64,000 nucleotides of DNA, taken from assembly GCA_903833215.1 (NCBI GenBank), contig CAILEM010000074.1, forward strand, positions 1 through 64,000, in the 5' to 3' direction. The notes under the pieces are model-generated. The model ran no database searches. It saw only the letters and a program-made list of their open reading frames with translations, and was not told the DNA's origin. Each line of letters begins with the position of its first letter. The first letter of the stretch is position 1. This DNA is from an uncultured Armatimonadota bacterium. GTDB taxonomy: Bacteria > Armatimonadota > Fimbriimonadia > Fimbriimonadales > Fimbriimonadaceae. This document shows, in pieces, positions 1 through 8,626 of this stretch. Made by a program: the position numbers and the translations under genes.

Positions 1-80
1 GCACTTCGTTGCTCACCGCTCGCCTTGCGAACCCAACCCACAAGTGTTGCGCGATCCGACTCCGACAGTTCGATAACCAT
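1..80 (-). mobile_element. Start of an IS630-type transposase (partial, cut by window edge)
   Basis: An ATG at 80-78 on the minus strand opens a frame with no stop down to base 1. The 26 visible residues begin MVIELSESDRATLVGWVRK. This resembles the N-terminal helix-turn-helix segment of IS630-family transposases, which typically reads (I/V)xLSxxERxxLxxWxR followed by a Gln-Arg stretch, and GEQRS follows here. IS630 transposases usually run about 340 residues with a C-terminal DDE domain, so most of the gene would lie left of the window. The adjoining DUF421 gene stops abnormally early 48 bases away, which fits an insertion. The assignment rests on a short stretch; another winged-helix protein is possible. 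Confidence 0.45.
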
Positions 81-128
81 ATACTAAAGACGGAATACAG
101 AACTCAATCGTACCGACGACTTAAAGAC

Positions 129-545
129 TCAGAACACTAGAGAAATCGCTCCTGCATCCACAATTCCGTGCTGACGCATCGCGGTCTCAAGCTCCTCTTG
201 CGTGACTCGCTCTCGATGCATTCGATCTTCCAGGACCTTTCCATCTGAGACAAGGATCGTCGGGGTGCCGAACACGAGGCCCTGTGCCGCGGGAGCCTTT
301 ACGAGAAGTTTTGTGAAGAACCAGCCAATTCCGATGAGAGTGCTGGAGCAAACAAGCCCAATGGCAAGGTCTCCCTTTCCCCCGGACATTGCGTTTTGAA
401 CCGCATTTGCGATCGCGATGAGCGTTGCGAGGTCGTAGATATTGAACTGAGCAACCTGACGCTTGCCCAATAGTCTCATGCCAAGGAAAAAGTACAACAG
501 CACGACCGCCGTTTTTCCGGCATAGACCGACAGATCGAACCACAT
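129..545 (-). CDS. DUF421 (YetF-like) membrane protein, probably 3'-truncated
   Basis: A 138-residue member of the DUF421/YetF family, inner-membrane proteins of unknown biochemical role. The hydrophobic N-terminal half (about residues 8-85) carries the family signature GMRLLGKRQVAQFNIYDL, followed by the small soluble domain beginning near PTILVSDGKV. The ATG is preceded by GAGGA, and the gene starts 5 bases after the stop of the next DUF421 gene, so the two are probably co-transcribed. The product ends at QHGIVDAGAISLVF, whereas its neighbour continues from the aligned point through a conserved VLExDGxISVVP block for another 35 residues or so. Loss of this block just before a transposase-like start suggests disruption by an insertion sequence. 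Confidence 0.75.
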   Translation of the reverse strand: MWFDLSVYAGKTAVVLLYFFLGMRLLGKRQVAQFNIYDLATLIAIANAVQNAMSGGKGDLAIGLVCSSTLIGIGWFFTKLLVKAPAAQGLVFGTPTILVSDGKVLEDRMHRERVTQEELETAMRQHGIVDAGAISLVF

Positions 546-550
546 GGCGG

Positions 551-1090
551 CTAAGGCATCCTCAACGCCTTGAAATGGCGTCTTGTCTTGAGCACTTCCG
601 AATCTTGGGGCACGACGCTGATCGATCCATCTACTTCGAGTACGGCCATTTTGACTTGATCGAGTCGCGTCAAGCCATGTTCGCGCAAAGCAGTCATCAC
701 CTGATCGTGAGTGACGCCTTCGCGGTTCAAGCGGTAGTCGATAGGTACACCTTCGCTGATGATCAGCATCGGATGCCCCACCATGACCCGCTCCGCCTTC
801 TTGGAGTGCTGAAGTATGGTGTTGAAGATTCGATTGACAATGAGCAACACCGTGCCTGCGATGAGCCCCCCGACCAATGTATTGTCGTTGTTCATCATCG
901 CGTTCTGGATCGAGTTTCCGAGGACAATGATCAAAACGAGGTCAAATATGTTCATTTGACCCAGCTCACGCTTACCCAGAAGGCGTAGTCCAATGATAAG
1001 GAACAGATATACGATCAGCGTTTTCGCCGCTATAATCAACGATCCCCGGAGGTCCGGGTGGTCAAATACTTGCTTGAGCCATTCTGACAA
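551..1090 (-). CDS. DUF421 (YetF-like) membrane protein
   Basis: A full-length 179-residue DUF421 protein. Two or three membrane segments (about residues 15-90) contain GLRLLGKRELGQMNIFDL and a GNSIQNAM motif. The C-terminal soluble domain has the PMLIISEGVP strand, the TxDQVMTALREHG helix and the closing VLEVDGSISVVP. The start is TTG at 1090-1088, supported by GGAGA nine bases upstream; no better ATG exists. It diverges from the DUF421 gene at 1136 across 45 bases, so one short region must hold both promoters. Homologues such as B. subtilis YetF, YdfR and YrbG are linked to spore or envelope traits, but no activity is established. Confidence 0.85.
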   Translation of the reverse strand: MSEWLKQVFDHPDLRGSLIIAAKTLIVYLFLIIGLRLLGKRELGQMNIFDLVLIIVLGNSIQNAMMNNDNTLVGGLIAGTVLLIVNRIFNTILQHSKKAERVMVGHPMLIISEGVPIDYRLNREGVTHDQVMTALREHGLTRLDQVKMAVLEVDGSISVVPQDSEVLKTRRHFKALRMP

Positions 1091-1135
1091 TTACTGATTC
1101 TCCGTACAGTTCTGGATAAAGAGGATGACGCGACT

Positions 1136-1612
1136 ATGAGCCTCGAATTGGGGAAACTCGCCATCGTTGCTGTAAGCACGGTGGTTATTTACTTCTTTCT
1201 TTGCCTTTCCATGAGGCTGGTGAGCCGTAGGCAGCTTGGTCAGCTTAGCCCACTCGACCTGTTGGTGATCGTACTTCTGGGCAGTGCCGTTGAAACCGCG
1301 ATGGTTCAAGGTGACATGTCACTGAAAGCCGGGCTCGTCTCGGGGACATCGCTACTGATCTCGAACTACTTCATCTCACGAGCCATTCGCCGTTCAAAGC
1401 GATTTGGGCACCTCTGCGGTGCTGGGCCGGTTTTGTTGGTGCACGATGGGAAATTTGTCGAAGAACACCTTAAGCGAATTGGATTTACCCACGAGGATGT
1501 TCTACATGCGTTGCGGCAGAGGGAGTTTGCCGACTTATCCAACGTTCGATTTGCTGTTCTCGAAGGAGACGGACAAATAAACGTGATTCCAAAGGATATG
1601 AAGGCTTGTTAA
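1136..1612 (+). CDS. DUF421 (YetF-like) membrane protein
   Basis: A third DUF421 protein, 158 residues, encoded divergently from the other two. It has the hydrophobic N-terminus with MRLVSRRQLGQLSPLDL, the GSAVETAM equivalent of GNSIQNAM, and a soluble C-terminal domain ending VLEGDGQINVIP. The usual LLGKR motif is altered to LVSRR, so it is a diverged paralogue and not a recent copy. A GAGG lies eleven bases before the ATG. No terminator is evident downstream. Membrane location is clear from sequence; the function is unknown. Confidence 0.82.
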   Translation: MSLELGKLAIVAVSTVVIYFFLCLSMRLVSRRQLGQLSPLDLLVIVLLGSAVETAMVQGDMSLKAGLVSGTSLLISNYFISRAIRRSKRFGHLCGAGPVLLVHDGKFVEEHLKRIGFTHEDVLHALRQREFADLSNVRFAVLEGDGQINVIPKDMKAC

Positions 1613-1778
1613 TAGGAGACATTTCTCGTCGCCTAAAACGATAGCCCTCCCATAATCCACCTTGAAATCCGCCTTCTTAGGTCCGGTTTGGTGTGAATTC
1701 CTCAGATTCAATCGAAGTAAGAGAACTCTCACCGAATCCTCATTCTATTTTTAAGTTGGTGCCCCACAATCCGTGCAA

Positions 1779-1828
1779 GTAGAAAGAGCTGGGAATCGTG
1801 AACATTTCGCAATCCCAGGCGAGTCTAC
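1779..1828 (+). other. Nested hairpin in the 387-base gap before gspE
   Basis: The gap 1613-1999 holds no convincing gene. Within it an outer stem 1779-1783/1824-1828 (GTAGA/TCTAC) and an inner stem 1789-1794/1813-1818 (CTGGGA/TCCCAG) are separated by a symmetric purine-rich internal loop (AAGAG opposite GCGAG). A GGAGG follows at 1831-1835 with no start codon at a usable distance. It could be part of a long structured leader of the secretion operon. I do not match it to a known riboswitch, and it may be chance. Confidence 0.3.
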
Positions 1829-1999
1829 AAGGAGGCAGGTAGAGCAAATAAACTGGAACCAAAAGGCTGTTTCGAACCGTATTAGCACAGTGCGGCCAGA
1901 TCTTCCAATGGAGAAAGTTTGCGTTACACCACGAGGTTCACTGAATCTCGGTAATGATTGGGTAAATATTCCCGAACTCGTTTCTTCCTGACTTCCAAG

Positions 2000-3595
2000 A
2001 TGAGCGTCGACGTCCCGCTAGAACCTATGACACCCGTAATTGCCCAAGATGCTGCCGAGATGGTCGATGGATTCGAATTCGTAGACCTAAACACCACGAA
2101 GCCTGACCCAATGGCGATGGAGCTTGTCCCAGGCGATTTCGCCCTGAAGCACCAGATTCTGCCGATGTCGATCGATGGGGGAACCCTGATCGTCGCGATG
2201 GGTGCTCCTCAATCGCTCCAAGCTGCCGATGACCTTGGGATTCTGATCAATCGCCCCGTGATCGCGGTACTTGGCGATAAGAACCTGATCCAAGAGCGCA
2301 TTCAAGAGTTCTTCCTTGAGCGAATTCTCGCCGGAATGACGGCAGATGACAGCTCGGTTACTGAAATCGATGATTCGACCGACCTCGCCGACTTGACCAA
2401 GTTGGCTGGAGAGACGGCGGTCATCCAGATGGTAAATGGCATTTTCGCTCAAGCCGTCCGCGATGGCGCGAGCGACATTCACATCGAGCCGTACGAGCGA
2501 GAAGTTAAGATCCGCGTCCGTGTTGATGGTATGTTGAGCGACCTCATGCGACCGCCCAAGCGAATGCATGCCGCGCTCATTTCGCGTATCAAGATTTTAG
2601 GCGAGGGCATGAATATCGCCGAGCGCCGACTTCCCCAAGACGGTCGTATCAAGCTCACCATTGCCGGTCGACAGATTGACGTTCGCGTTTCCATCGTTCC
2701 GACCGTCTATGGCGAACGCGCGGTCATGCGAATTCTCGATAAAGGAACGGCGATGCTCGGCTTGGCTGAGCTTGGAATGCAGTCCGACATTCTTGAGAAG
2801 TTCCGCAAGGTGATTTCGATGCCGCACGGCATCATTCTTGCAACCGGCCCAACTGGTTCGGGTAAGTCGACTTCCCTTTACGCTTCGCTCCAGGAGATCT
2901 GGTCTCCGACCACCAACATTCTCACCATTGAGGATCCGGTCGAGTATCAGGTGCCCGGAATTAGCCAAATTCAGGTTCGCGCCAATATCGGACTCACCTT
3001 TGCTTCTGGTTTAAGGTCCATCGTTCGTCAAGACCCCGACGTCATCATGGTCGGTGAAATCCGAGACCATGAAACAGCTGAGATCGCGATTCACGCTGCT
3101 CTCACCGGTCACCTTGTCTTCAGCACTCTCCACACCAACGACGCAGCCGGTGCAATCACTCGCTTGCTGGATATGGGTGTCGAGCCTTACCTCGTGGCTT
3201 CTTCGCTCATCGGAGTCATCGCTCAGAGACTTGTCCGTCGAGTGTGTACCAACTGCGCCACTCCCGAAGAACCCAAGATGGATTCACTCAAGGCGATTGG
3301 AATCACACAACACGATATTTCTTCCCGAGGCGGAGCTGATTTCAAGCGCGGAGCGGGATGTGATAAGTGCCAAGGTTCGGGCTACCGCGGCCGACAAGGT
3401 CTCTATGAGTTGCTCGTCATCGATGAACCGATTCGACGCATGACCGTCGAAAGAGCATCCTCAGGTGTGATGAAAGCCCACGCGATTCAAGCCCAGGGCA
3501 TGCGAACACTACTTGGCGACGGTCGAAATATGGTCATGGCTGGAAGAACAACCCCCGAAGAGGTCCTGCGCGTTTCTCAACGTGAGGATTTCTAG
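2000..3595 (+). CDS. gspE: Type II secretion/type IV pilus assembly ATPase GspE
   Basis: The cytoplasmic hexameric ATPase that powers pseudopilus assembly; about 531 residues, normal for GspE/PilB. The N-terminal domain (about 1-150) is the N1/MshEN type. The catalytic domain has Walker A GPTGSGKST at residues 283-291, the Asp box and Walker B region VRQDPDVIMVGEIRD, and the His box TGHLVFSTLHTNDA. A zinc-binding tetracysteine is present (C416, C419, C454, C457), typical of GspE/PilB and absent from PilT. An upstream in-frame ATG at 1958 exists, but ATG 2000 (MSVDVP) fits family length better; neither has a strong ribosome site. It opens the operon, 21 bases before gspF. Confidence 0.93.
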   Translation: MSVDVPLEPMTPVIAQDAAEMVDGFEFVDLNTTKPDPMAMELVPGDFALKHQILPMSIDGGTLIVAMGAPQSLQAADDLGILINRPVIAVLGDKNLIQERIQEFFLERILAGMTADDSSVTEIDDSTDLADLTKLAGETAVIQMVNGIFAQAVRDGASDIHIEPYEREVKIRVRVDGMLSDLMRPPKRMHAALISRIKILGEGMNIAERRLPQDGRIKLTIAGRQIDVRVSIVPTVYGERAVMRILDKGTAMLGLAELGMQSDILEKFRKVISMPHGIILATGPTGSGKSTSLYASLQEIWSPTTNILTIEDPVEYQVPGISQIQVRANIGLTFASGLRSIVRQDPDVIMVGEIRDHETAEIAIHAALTGHLVFSTLHTNDAAGAITRLLDMGVEPYLVASSLIGVIAQRLVRRVCTNCATPEEPKMDSLKAIGITQHDISSRGGADFKRGAGCDKCQGSGYRGRQGLYELLVIDEPIRRMTVERASSGVMKAHAIQAQGMRTLLGDGRNMVMAGRTTPEEVLRVSQREDF

Positions 3596-3616
3596 GGCTA
3601 GGACGAATCAAAAGCC

Positions 3617-4843
3617 ATGACCACATTCGCTTACACCGCTCAAGACCCACAGGGGAAAAAGCGCACCGGCTTCGTCGATGCAATTAACCGCGATGCAGCC
3701 ATCGCTGCGATTACAGCTGAAGGTCGATTCGTATTACAGATTGCCGAGCAGTCAACGCAAAAGGGTACAGCAACTCACAAAAAGGGTGAGACGCCAAAGC
3801 GTAGCGGAAAGGTATCGAAGAGTGACCTCGCACTCTTCAGTCGTCGTCTTGCTGACCTAGCGCTCGCCGGACTGCCGCTTGACCGCGTTCTGCAAGTCGT
3901 TGCCGAGCAATCCGAGAGTCAGCAACTCTCCGATGTTTGCGAAGAAGCGCTGCAAGAAGTTCGTGGAGGAAAGCCGGTCAGCGAAGCGCTGGCAATGCAC
4001 CCCAAGCTGTTCCCTCCTGTGTTCTGCCAAACCTTACGTGCTGGTGAAGCCAGCGGTCAGTTCGGAGAGGTTGCCGCTCGTCTCGCGGATTTCCAAGAGA
4101 GCGAAGTCGTTCGTCGAAGTACGATCATCTCCGCTCTGATCTATCCATGCATCTTGGCGTTTACAGCCGTCAGCGTTGTGATCTTCCTGTTGACGTTTGT
4201 TGTGCCCAAGCTGTCTGGAATCTTCCATGACTTGGGGAACGATCTTCCTGCACCTACCAAGCTCCTCATGGCAATCACTGGCGTGATCAACGAAAAGTAC
4301 ACGTTCATCATCGGCGGGATTTTGGTTGCCGTCGTTGGATACAAAGCCTGGGCAGCTACCGAAAGCGGTGCCCTTGCCCGCGACAAAATGTTTCTGACCA
4401 TGCCAATCATTGGGCCGGTTGTGAACAAGGCCACGGTATCTCGCTTTTCGAGGGTGTTGGGAACACTCCTTTTTGGAGGAGTTCCGATTCTTGAAGCACT
4501 AGAGCTTTCTGGTCTCGCTGCGGGCAATCGCTTGTTCCGTCAAAGCGCGGACCAAGTGATGAATGATGTGAAAGAGGGGCGCCCCATCGCAGAATCGATG
4601 CGAGATGCCGGTGCTTTCCCACCCGTCCTTACCCACATGGTCGCCATTGGTGAAGAAACTGGCGATTTGCCAAAGATGCTTGGCCGAGTTTCGGATAGCT
4701 TGGACTTTGAGGTTGACAACGGAATGCGCCGATTGACCGCGATGGTGGAACCAATCATCGTTCTTCTCATGGGCGGATTCGTAGGGTTTGTCGTGTTGGC
4801 TGTCTTGCTGCCGATATTCGCAGCGAACAGTTTGGTGAAGTAG
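3617..4843 (+). CDS. gspF: Type II secretion inner-membrane platform protein GspF
   Basis: The polytopic platform protein that couples GspE to pseudopilin polymerisation; 408 residues, matching GspF/PilC. The N-terminal residues (TTFAYTAQDPQGKKRTG) are the typical cytoplasmic start. Two tandem T2SSF domains follow (about 70-195 and 275-400), each followed by membrane helices, the first around IYPCILAFTAVSVVIFLLTFVVPK and the last near the C-terminus (a long hydrophobic stretch after MVEPIIVLLMGG). The repeated signature GxPLxxxL...GxxxSEAL / GxPILEALELS is visible in both halves. It lies between gspE and gspG in the order usual for type II secretion loci. Confidence 0.93.
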   Translation: MTTFAYTAQDPQGKKRTGFVDAINRDAAIAAITAEGRFVLQIAEQSTQKGTATHKKGETPKRSGKVSKSDLALFSRRLADLALAGLPLDRVLQVVAEQSESQQLSDVCEEALQEVRGGKPVSEALAMHPKLFPPVFCQTLRAGEASGQFGEVAARLADFQESEVVRRSTIISALIYPCILAFTAVSVVIFLLTFVVPKLSGIFHDLGNDLPAPTKLLMAITGVINEKYTFIIGGILVAVVGYKAWAATESGALARDKMFLTMPIIGPVVNKATVSRFSRVLGTLLFGGVPILEALELSGLAAGNRLFRQSADQVMNDVKEGRPIAESMRDAGAFPPVLTHMVAIGEETGDLPKMLGRVSDSLDFEVDNGMRRLTAMVEPIIVLLMGGFVGFVVLAVLLPIFAANSLVK

Positions 4844-4926
4844 GAGTCATTGCACACAGATAGTTTTGTATCGCAGGATCGATCGACGAGGATGAATCGG
4901 AGATGTCGCATCCAATCGGAGGAAAT

Positions 4927-5349
4927 ATGAAAAAAAACAGAGCCTTTACCTTGATCGAATTGATGGTCGTCATCTTGATCTTGGCTATCCTTGCCGCACT
5001 TGTCGTACCCAACGTTTTGGGCAAGACTGGAGCCGCAAAGGTTGCCAAAGCCAAAGCTGACCTCGCGGTCCTTCGAGACTCAATCGACAACTTTAGACTC
5101 GATTGCGATCGATACCCGACGACACAAGAAGGCTTCGATGCCCTTCGGAATGCCCCGAGCGGGATCAACGGATGGCGCGGCCCATACCTTAGCAAAGATT
5201 TAGGTAAGGATCCATGGGGCCATGACTACATCTACCAGACTCCTGGACCAAGTGGAAAAGATGGCTACATCGTTGAATCGTACGGCCAAGATGGAGCTCC
5301 CGGTGGTGAAGGTGATAACGAAGACATCACGGATGGCGCCGATAACTAA
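4927..5349 (+). CDS. gspG: Major pseudopilin GspG
   Basis: The main subunit of the type II secretion pseudopilus, 140 residues. A short basic leader (MKKNRA) precedes the prepilin cleavage/methylation motif FTLIELMVV with Glu at +5, then a long hydrophobic helix. The C-terminal region has the GspG hallmark DPWGHDYIYQTPG followed by the acidic Ca2+-binding loop YGQDGAPGGEGDNEDI. ATG 4927 is preferred over the ORF start at 4903 because GGAGGA lies just upstream and the leader then has the right length. Processing needs a prepilin peptidase, which is not in the window. Confidence 0.95.
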   Translation: MKKNRAFTLIELMVVILILAILAALVVPNVLGKTGAAKVAKAKADLAVLRDSIDNFRLDCDRYPTTQEGFDALRNAPSGINGWRGPYLSKDLGKDPWGHDYIYQTPGPSGKDGYIVESYGQDGAPGGEGDNEDITDGADN

Positions 5350-5983
5350 AAAGCGCGGCTACACACTCATCGAAATGATGGTTGTGACAGTCCTGCTCGT
5401 TCTGTTCTCGTCAATCCTCGTGCCGAACTACGTCAATTTTCTGCAAAGCCAGAAACGACGTGCGTTCTACGCAGGAGTGGTTGATGTGGCTGGGACGGCA
5501 AGAGAGTTGGCGATTCGCGAAAACTCAACTATGTACCTCCAAGCAGACACTTCGGCCAATGCCATCGTGATCAAGCAAGAGGTCAATTCAAGCACTTTTC
5601 AAACTGCGGATGGTGGAGCGGGACTCGGACTCTCGAAGAACATGGGGGGGAAAGGTTTCGACCAGAACCCGCAATCGAATATTTCAACTTCTTCGAACGA
5701 CCGTGCCAATGACCGGACGATTCAGACGTTGCCGATGACTTCAAGCATGAAATTCGGAAACTTTCAACTCGACGGTCAGGCATCGGATTCGAGTAGCTGG
5801 AAGATTCGGTTCTTCGCGGACGGCAGTTGCGATGCAGGTGCGGTTGAGCTCGATGATCGCGGATATGTCAAATCGTTAGTGATCACAGCACGAGGTAAGT
5901 CGAGCCTCGTGGATGGAAATATCCCAGACACTTCCCAAGGAAGTTGGATGGCAGGAAATTATGTCCAGCGGCAACAGCAATAG
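5333..5983 (+). CDS. gspH: Minor pseudopilin, GspH-like
   Basis: A 216-residue pseudopilin-like protein. The leader MAPITKKRG is followed by YTLIEMMVVTVLLVLFSS, with the cleavage site after Gly and Glu at +5. The rest is a soluble beta-rich domain with a Ser/Thr/Asn-rich central part. Assignment to GspH rests on position (after gspG) and length, since GspH proteins diverge strongly. Starting at ATG 5333 it overlaps the end of gspG by 17 bases, indicating translational coupling. GspH is thought to join the pseudopilus along its length or near the tip. Confidence 0.75.
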   Translation: MAPITKKRGYTLIEMMVVTVLLVLFSSILVPNYVNFLQSQKRRAFYAGVVDVAGTARELAIRENSTMYLQADTSANAIVIKQEVNSSTFQTADGGAGLGLSKNMGGKGFDQNPQSNISTSSNDRANDRTIQTLPMTSSMKFGNFQLDGQASDSSSWKIRFFADGSCDAGAVELDDRGYVKSLVITARGKSSLVDGNIPDTSQGSWMAGNYVQRQQQ

Positions 5984-6395
5984 GAGATTGTTTCTAAAGG
6001 GCTTCAGCTTGATTGAAGCGCTTGCGGCCGTCACCATCTTAGGTGTTGGCATTGCTGCCGTCGTGAGTGGATTGGGTGCGGTGACGAGAGCGGAGTCAAG
6101 AATGAGAAAAATCGAACTCATGACTCGCTTGGCACAGCACAAGTTCGACGAATTAGTTGCGACCAGTTCGTCTATGACGGCCGGAGCGGCTCAGAGCGGC
6201 GACTTCTCTGATCAGAACCTGCCGGATTACGCTTGGAACTGCGAAATCACGGACACAGGAATCACCAACTTGGAAGCAGTGACGATAAAGGTCACTCTAA
6301 CCAAAGATACTAGCACCAGCTCTCCGATGGCGAAAGTGTCAACACTCCTGTACGTCCCACCCGCATCGACGACTTCTACAACAGGGGGCGGATAA
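5961..6395 (+). CDS. gspI: Minor pseudopilin, GspI-like
   Basis: A 144-residue minor pseudopilin. A 13-residue leader ends in KG, followed by FSLIEALAAVTILGVGIAAVVSG with Glu +5, the family-typical methylation motif. The downstream soluble domain (about residues 45-130) ends in a Thr/Gly-rich tail. ATG 5961 lies inside the end of the preceding gene (23-base overlap) with AGGA upstream, and it gives a proper short leader, unlike the longer frame from 5913. In known systems GspI is the core of the GspI-J-K tip complex; the next two genes fit J and K. Confidence 0.78.
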   Translation: MSSGNSNRRLFLKGFSLIEALAAVTILGVGIAAVVSGLGAVTRAESRMRKIELMTRLAQHKFDELVATSSSMTAGAAQSGDFSDQNLPDYAWNCEITDTGITNLEAVTIKVTLTKDTSTSSPMAKVSTLLYVPPASTTSTTGGG

Positions 6396-7262
6396 GTGAA
6401 GCGCGTTCGTGGCATTACACTTTTGGAAGTCTTGGTGACAGCCGCGATTACCGTCATCGTTCTCCTTGCTGCCGTCCAAGCAATGGCGGCGGGAATTGGT
6501 TACAACGAGCGACTTCGATCTGGTCGCGATACTGAAGATAGTAGACGGCGGTTTGAAGAGCGGTTAACACTTCTTCTCACACGAGCCTACATCGATTCAG
6601 CTGACACCAAGGGCATTAATCCAAACAGCGCAAACGCAACTGGCTCTACAGAAACTGCCAACACACGGACATGTTTCTTTGTCGGCCAAACAGGAGCGGG
6701 TATGCCTCCAGGTCAGACGATTGCGCCAGGGCAGCTCCTTATTCCTGGTCAGGCAACTCAGGCTGCAGCTGCAGGTGCTCAGACCAACGGTTCAACGAGC
6801 GCAGGCAATGCCGATACGTTGATGTTCACCGTCATGGGCCGACCTCTCCCTGGTTCGGTTCTCGCGGAGGATCCCAGCGACGACTTCGAGACGACAAATC
6901 AGCACTACGGTCCGCAAGGCGGACTCGCTGAATATGCGATCAGCATGACGCCAGTAGGCGATGCTCAAGGTCAAAAAGGCGTCATCTTGCGAGAACAACT
7001 GCCAGCCGATGAGGACGCCACCCAAGGTGGATACGAATCTGTTATCGAACCTGATGTGACGAGTCTCACTTTTGAATTCTTCGATGGAACTGCGTGGCAG
7101 CCTTCGTGGAACACGTTCGCTCAAACGACGAGGCAGCTTCCAGCCGCAGTTAGAGTTACTTACTCTCTCACGGGTGAGAGCCAGAACCGAATTTTCATCG
7201 TCGGTCTTGCCTGCTCAACCGTGACACCCAATAACCCGGCGACAACTACGGGGGGCAACTAG
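6396..7262 (+). CDS. gspJ: Minor pseudopilin, GspJ-like
   Basis: A 288-residue pseudopilin starting with GTG immediately after the gspI stop codon. The N-terminus MKRVRG/ITLLEVLVTAAITVIVLLAA shows the prepilin cleavage site and Glu +5. The long soluble domain includes Gly/Ala/Gln-rich low-complexity (about residues 100-140, with repeated PGQ) and ends in a Thr/Gly-rich stretch. At 288 residues it is larger than E. coli-type GspJ (about 200), as often seen for bulky tip pseudopilins outside Proteobacteria. It overlaps the next gene by one base. Confidence 0.75.
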   Translation: MKRVRGITLLEVLVTAAITVIVLLAAVQAMAAGIGYNERLRSGRDTEDSRRRFEERLTLLLTRAYIDSADTKGINPNSANATGSTETANTRTCFFVGQTGAGMPPGQTIAPGQLLIPGQATQAAAAGAQTNGSTSAGNADTLMFTVMGRPLPGSVLAEDPSDDFETTNQHYGPQGGLAEYAISMTPVGDAQGQKGVILREQLPADEDATQGGYESVIEPDVTSLTFEFFDGTAWQPSWNTFAQTTRQLPAAVRVTYSLTGESQNRIFIVGLACSTVTPNNPATTTGGN

Positions 7263-8626
7263 TGAGAAGACAACGTGGAAGTGTTTTTGTCTATTCCCTT
7301 GCCGTTCTCGTGGCGCTGATTGGAGTCCTCGCTGCCGTAGCTTCAACCGAACGCGTTGATGTTAAGGCAGCGGCAAATCGCAAAGAAAAGCTCAAAGCAC
7401 GAATGGCTTGCATGGCGGCCATCCAGAGATTCATCGCCGTAGAAGCGAATGATCTCCTTGGCGGCGGAGCTACGACGACAGGCGGATCGAGTGCTTCGAC
7501 AAGTACGACTGCACAGCAAACCGGAGCAACGACGCAGCAAGATAGTTGGGCTCTCCTAGGCTCCAACGGCGATGAGAACGTCGTGGTAGATGATACGAGC
7601 TTTAGGATGCAGGTCCTCGATGCCTGCTCCTTTGTCAATCTTTCTCAGCTCATACCTACCGCCCAGATCGGGCCGGGAACAACAATCACATCCACGAATG
7701 CCCCATGGCTCGTGAATATGCCGTTGTCCCAGCAGCAAGTTGATGCCTTCGTCGATTTCACGACCTCTGGACCCAATGCCACGGCAGATGGTGGAAAGGA
7801 CGCTTACTACAACGGACTCACCAACCCGTACAAAGCGAAGGAAGCGCCGCTGGATACGCTTGATGAGTTGCTTCAGATTCGGTATTTCAACGCCGCTGCG
7901 ATTTATCAGCCGAATACGAATATCGTGTCCACGGTTACCTACACCGCTGGATCAAGTGGTCAACAGCCGACGATCTACGATCTAGTGACACCTTACTCTT
8001 ACAGTCCGAATATGCAGCCAGGCCCTCTCGGACAGCAGCAGGCGAGAACAAGGATCGCTCTACCGATCAATGCTCAAAATATCGCTCCGTATCGAACCTC
8101 TGGTCGCTTTACAGCTCCGGGAATTGCCGCTCTTCAAAGGTTAACTCCTGGAATGAGGCTGTCTCAGATTGTCAATGCAATGCCCTCGATTCAGGACAAG
8201 CGGGCGATTCTCGACTTCTACACGGTTTATACCGGGACCAAGGTGAGCGGCCTCATCAACCTGAATACAGCCTCACAAAATGTCATCGCGAGCATGCCCG
8301 GTATGACTCCAGACATCGCACAGGCCTTAGTACAACAACAACAGACCGGTTATACAAAGCTATCCGACGTACTCAACGTTGCGGGATACACCGGGAACGT
8401 CCTGACTCAAACCATCGACCATTTTTGTGTCCAATCTTCTACGTTCATCGTGAGAGTCATTGGCTCTTGCGGATCAGCCTCAGTCGCAATGGAAGCAACC
8501 GTAGACATCATTAGTAACAAGCCTAGGCTCATCCGCATCGCCGATGTGCCGTTTACCGACGCCATTGGTCGGTGGAATTGGAATTCGACCACGTCAACCG
8601 AAACAGTACTCAAGGAGGGTTCATGA
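7262..8626 (+). CDS. gspK: Minor pseudopilin, GspK-like
   Basis: A 454-residue protein with GTG start overlapping the gspJ stop. Its N-terminus (RRQRGSVFVYSLAVLVALIG) is pseudopilin-like but lacks the Glu at +5, as is characteristic of GspK, the largest, tip-located pseudopilin. The large periplasmic part includes a helix-hairpin-helix-like segment, INLNTASQNVIASMPGM, near residue 340, matching the GspK SAM-like domain (typically NLNTAxxxxLxxLPG). Order I-J-K is conserved. The stop overlaps the next start by four bases (ATGA). Confidence 0.8.
   Translation: MRRQRGSVFVYSLAVLVALIGVLAAVASTERVDVKAAANRKEKLKARMACMAAIQRFIAVEANDLLGGGATTTGGSSASTSTTAQQTGATTQQDSWALLGSNGDENVVVDDTSFRMQVLDACSFVNLSQLIPTAQIGPGTTITSTNAPWLVNMPLSQQQVDAFVDFTTSGPNATADGGKDAYYNGLTNPYKAKEAPLDTLDELLQIRYFNAAAIYQPNTNIVSTVTYTAGSSGQQPTIYDLVTPYSYSPNMQPGPLGQQQARTRIALPINAQNIAPYRTSGRFTAPGIAALQRLTPGMRLSQIVNAMPSIQDKRAILDFYTVYTGTKVSGLINLNTASQNVIASMPGMTPDIAQALVQQQQTGYTKLSDVLNVAGYTGNVLTQTIDHFCVQSSTFIVRVIGSCGSASVAMEATVDIISNKPRLIRIADVPFTDAIGRWNWNSTTSTETVLKEGS

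Noticed and set aside
1773-1991. 72-codon frame before gspE
   Set aside because: It crosses the hairpin region, has no plausible ribosome site or recognisable protein features, and ends inside the approach to gspE.
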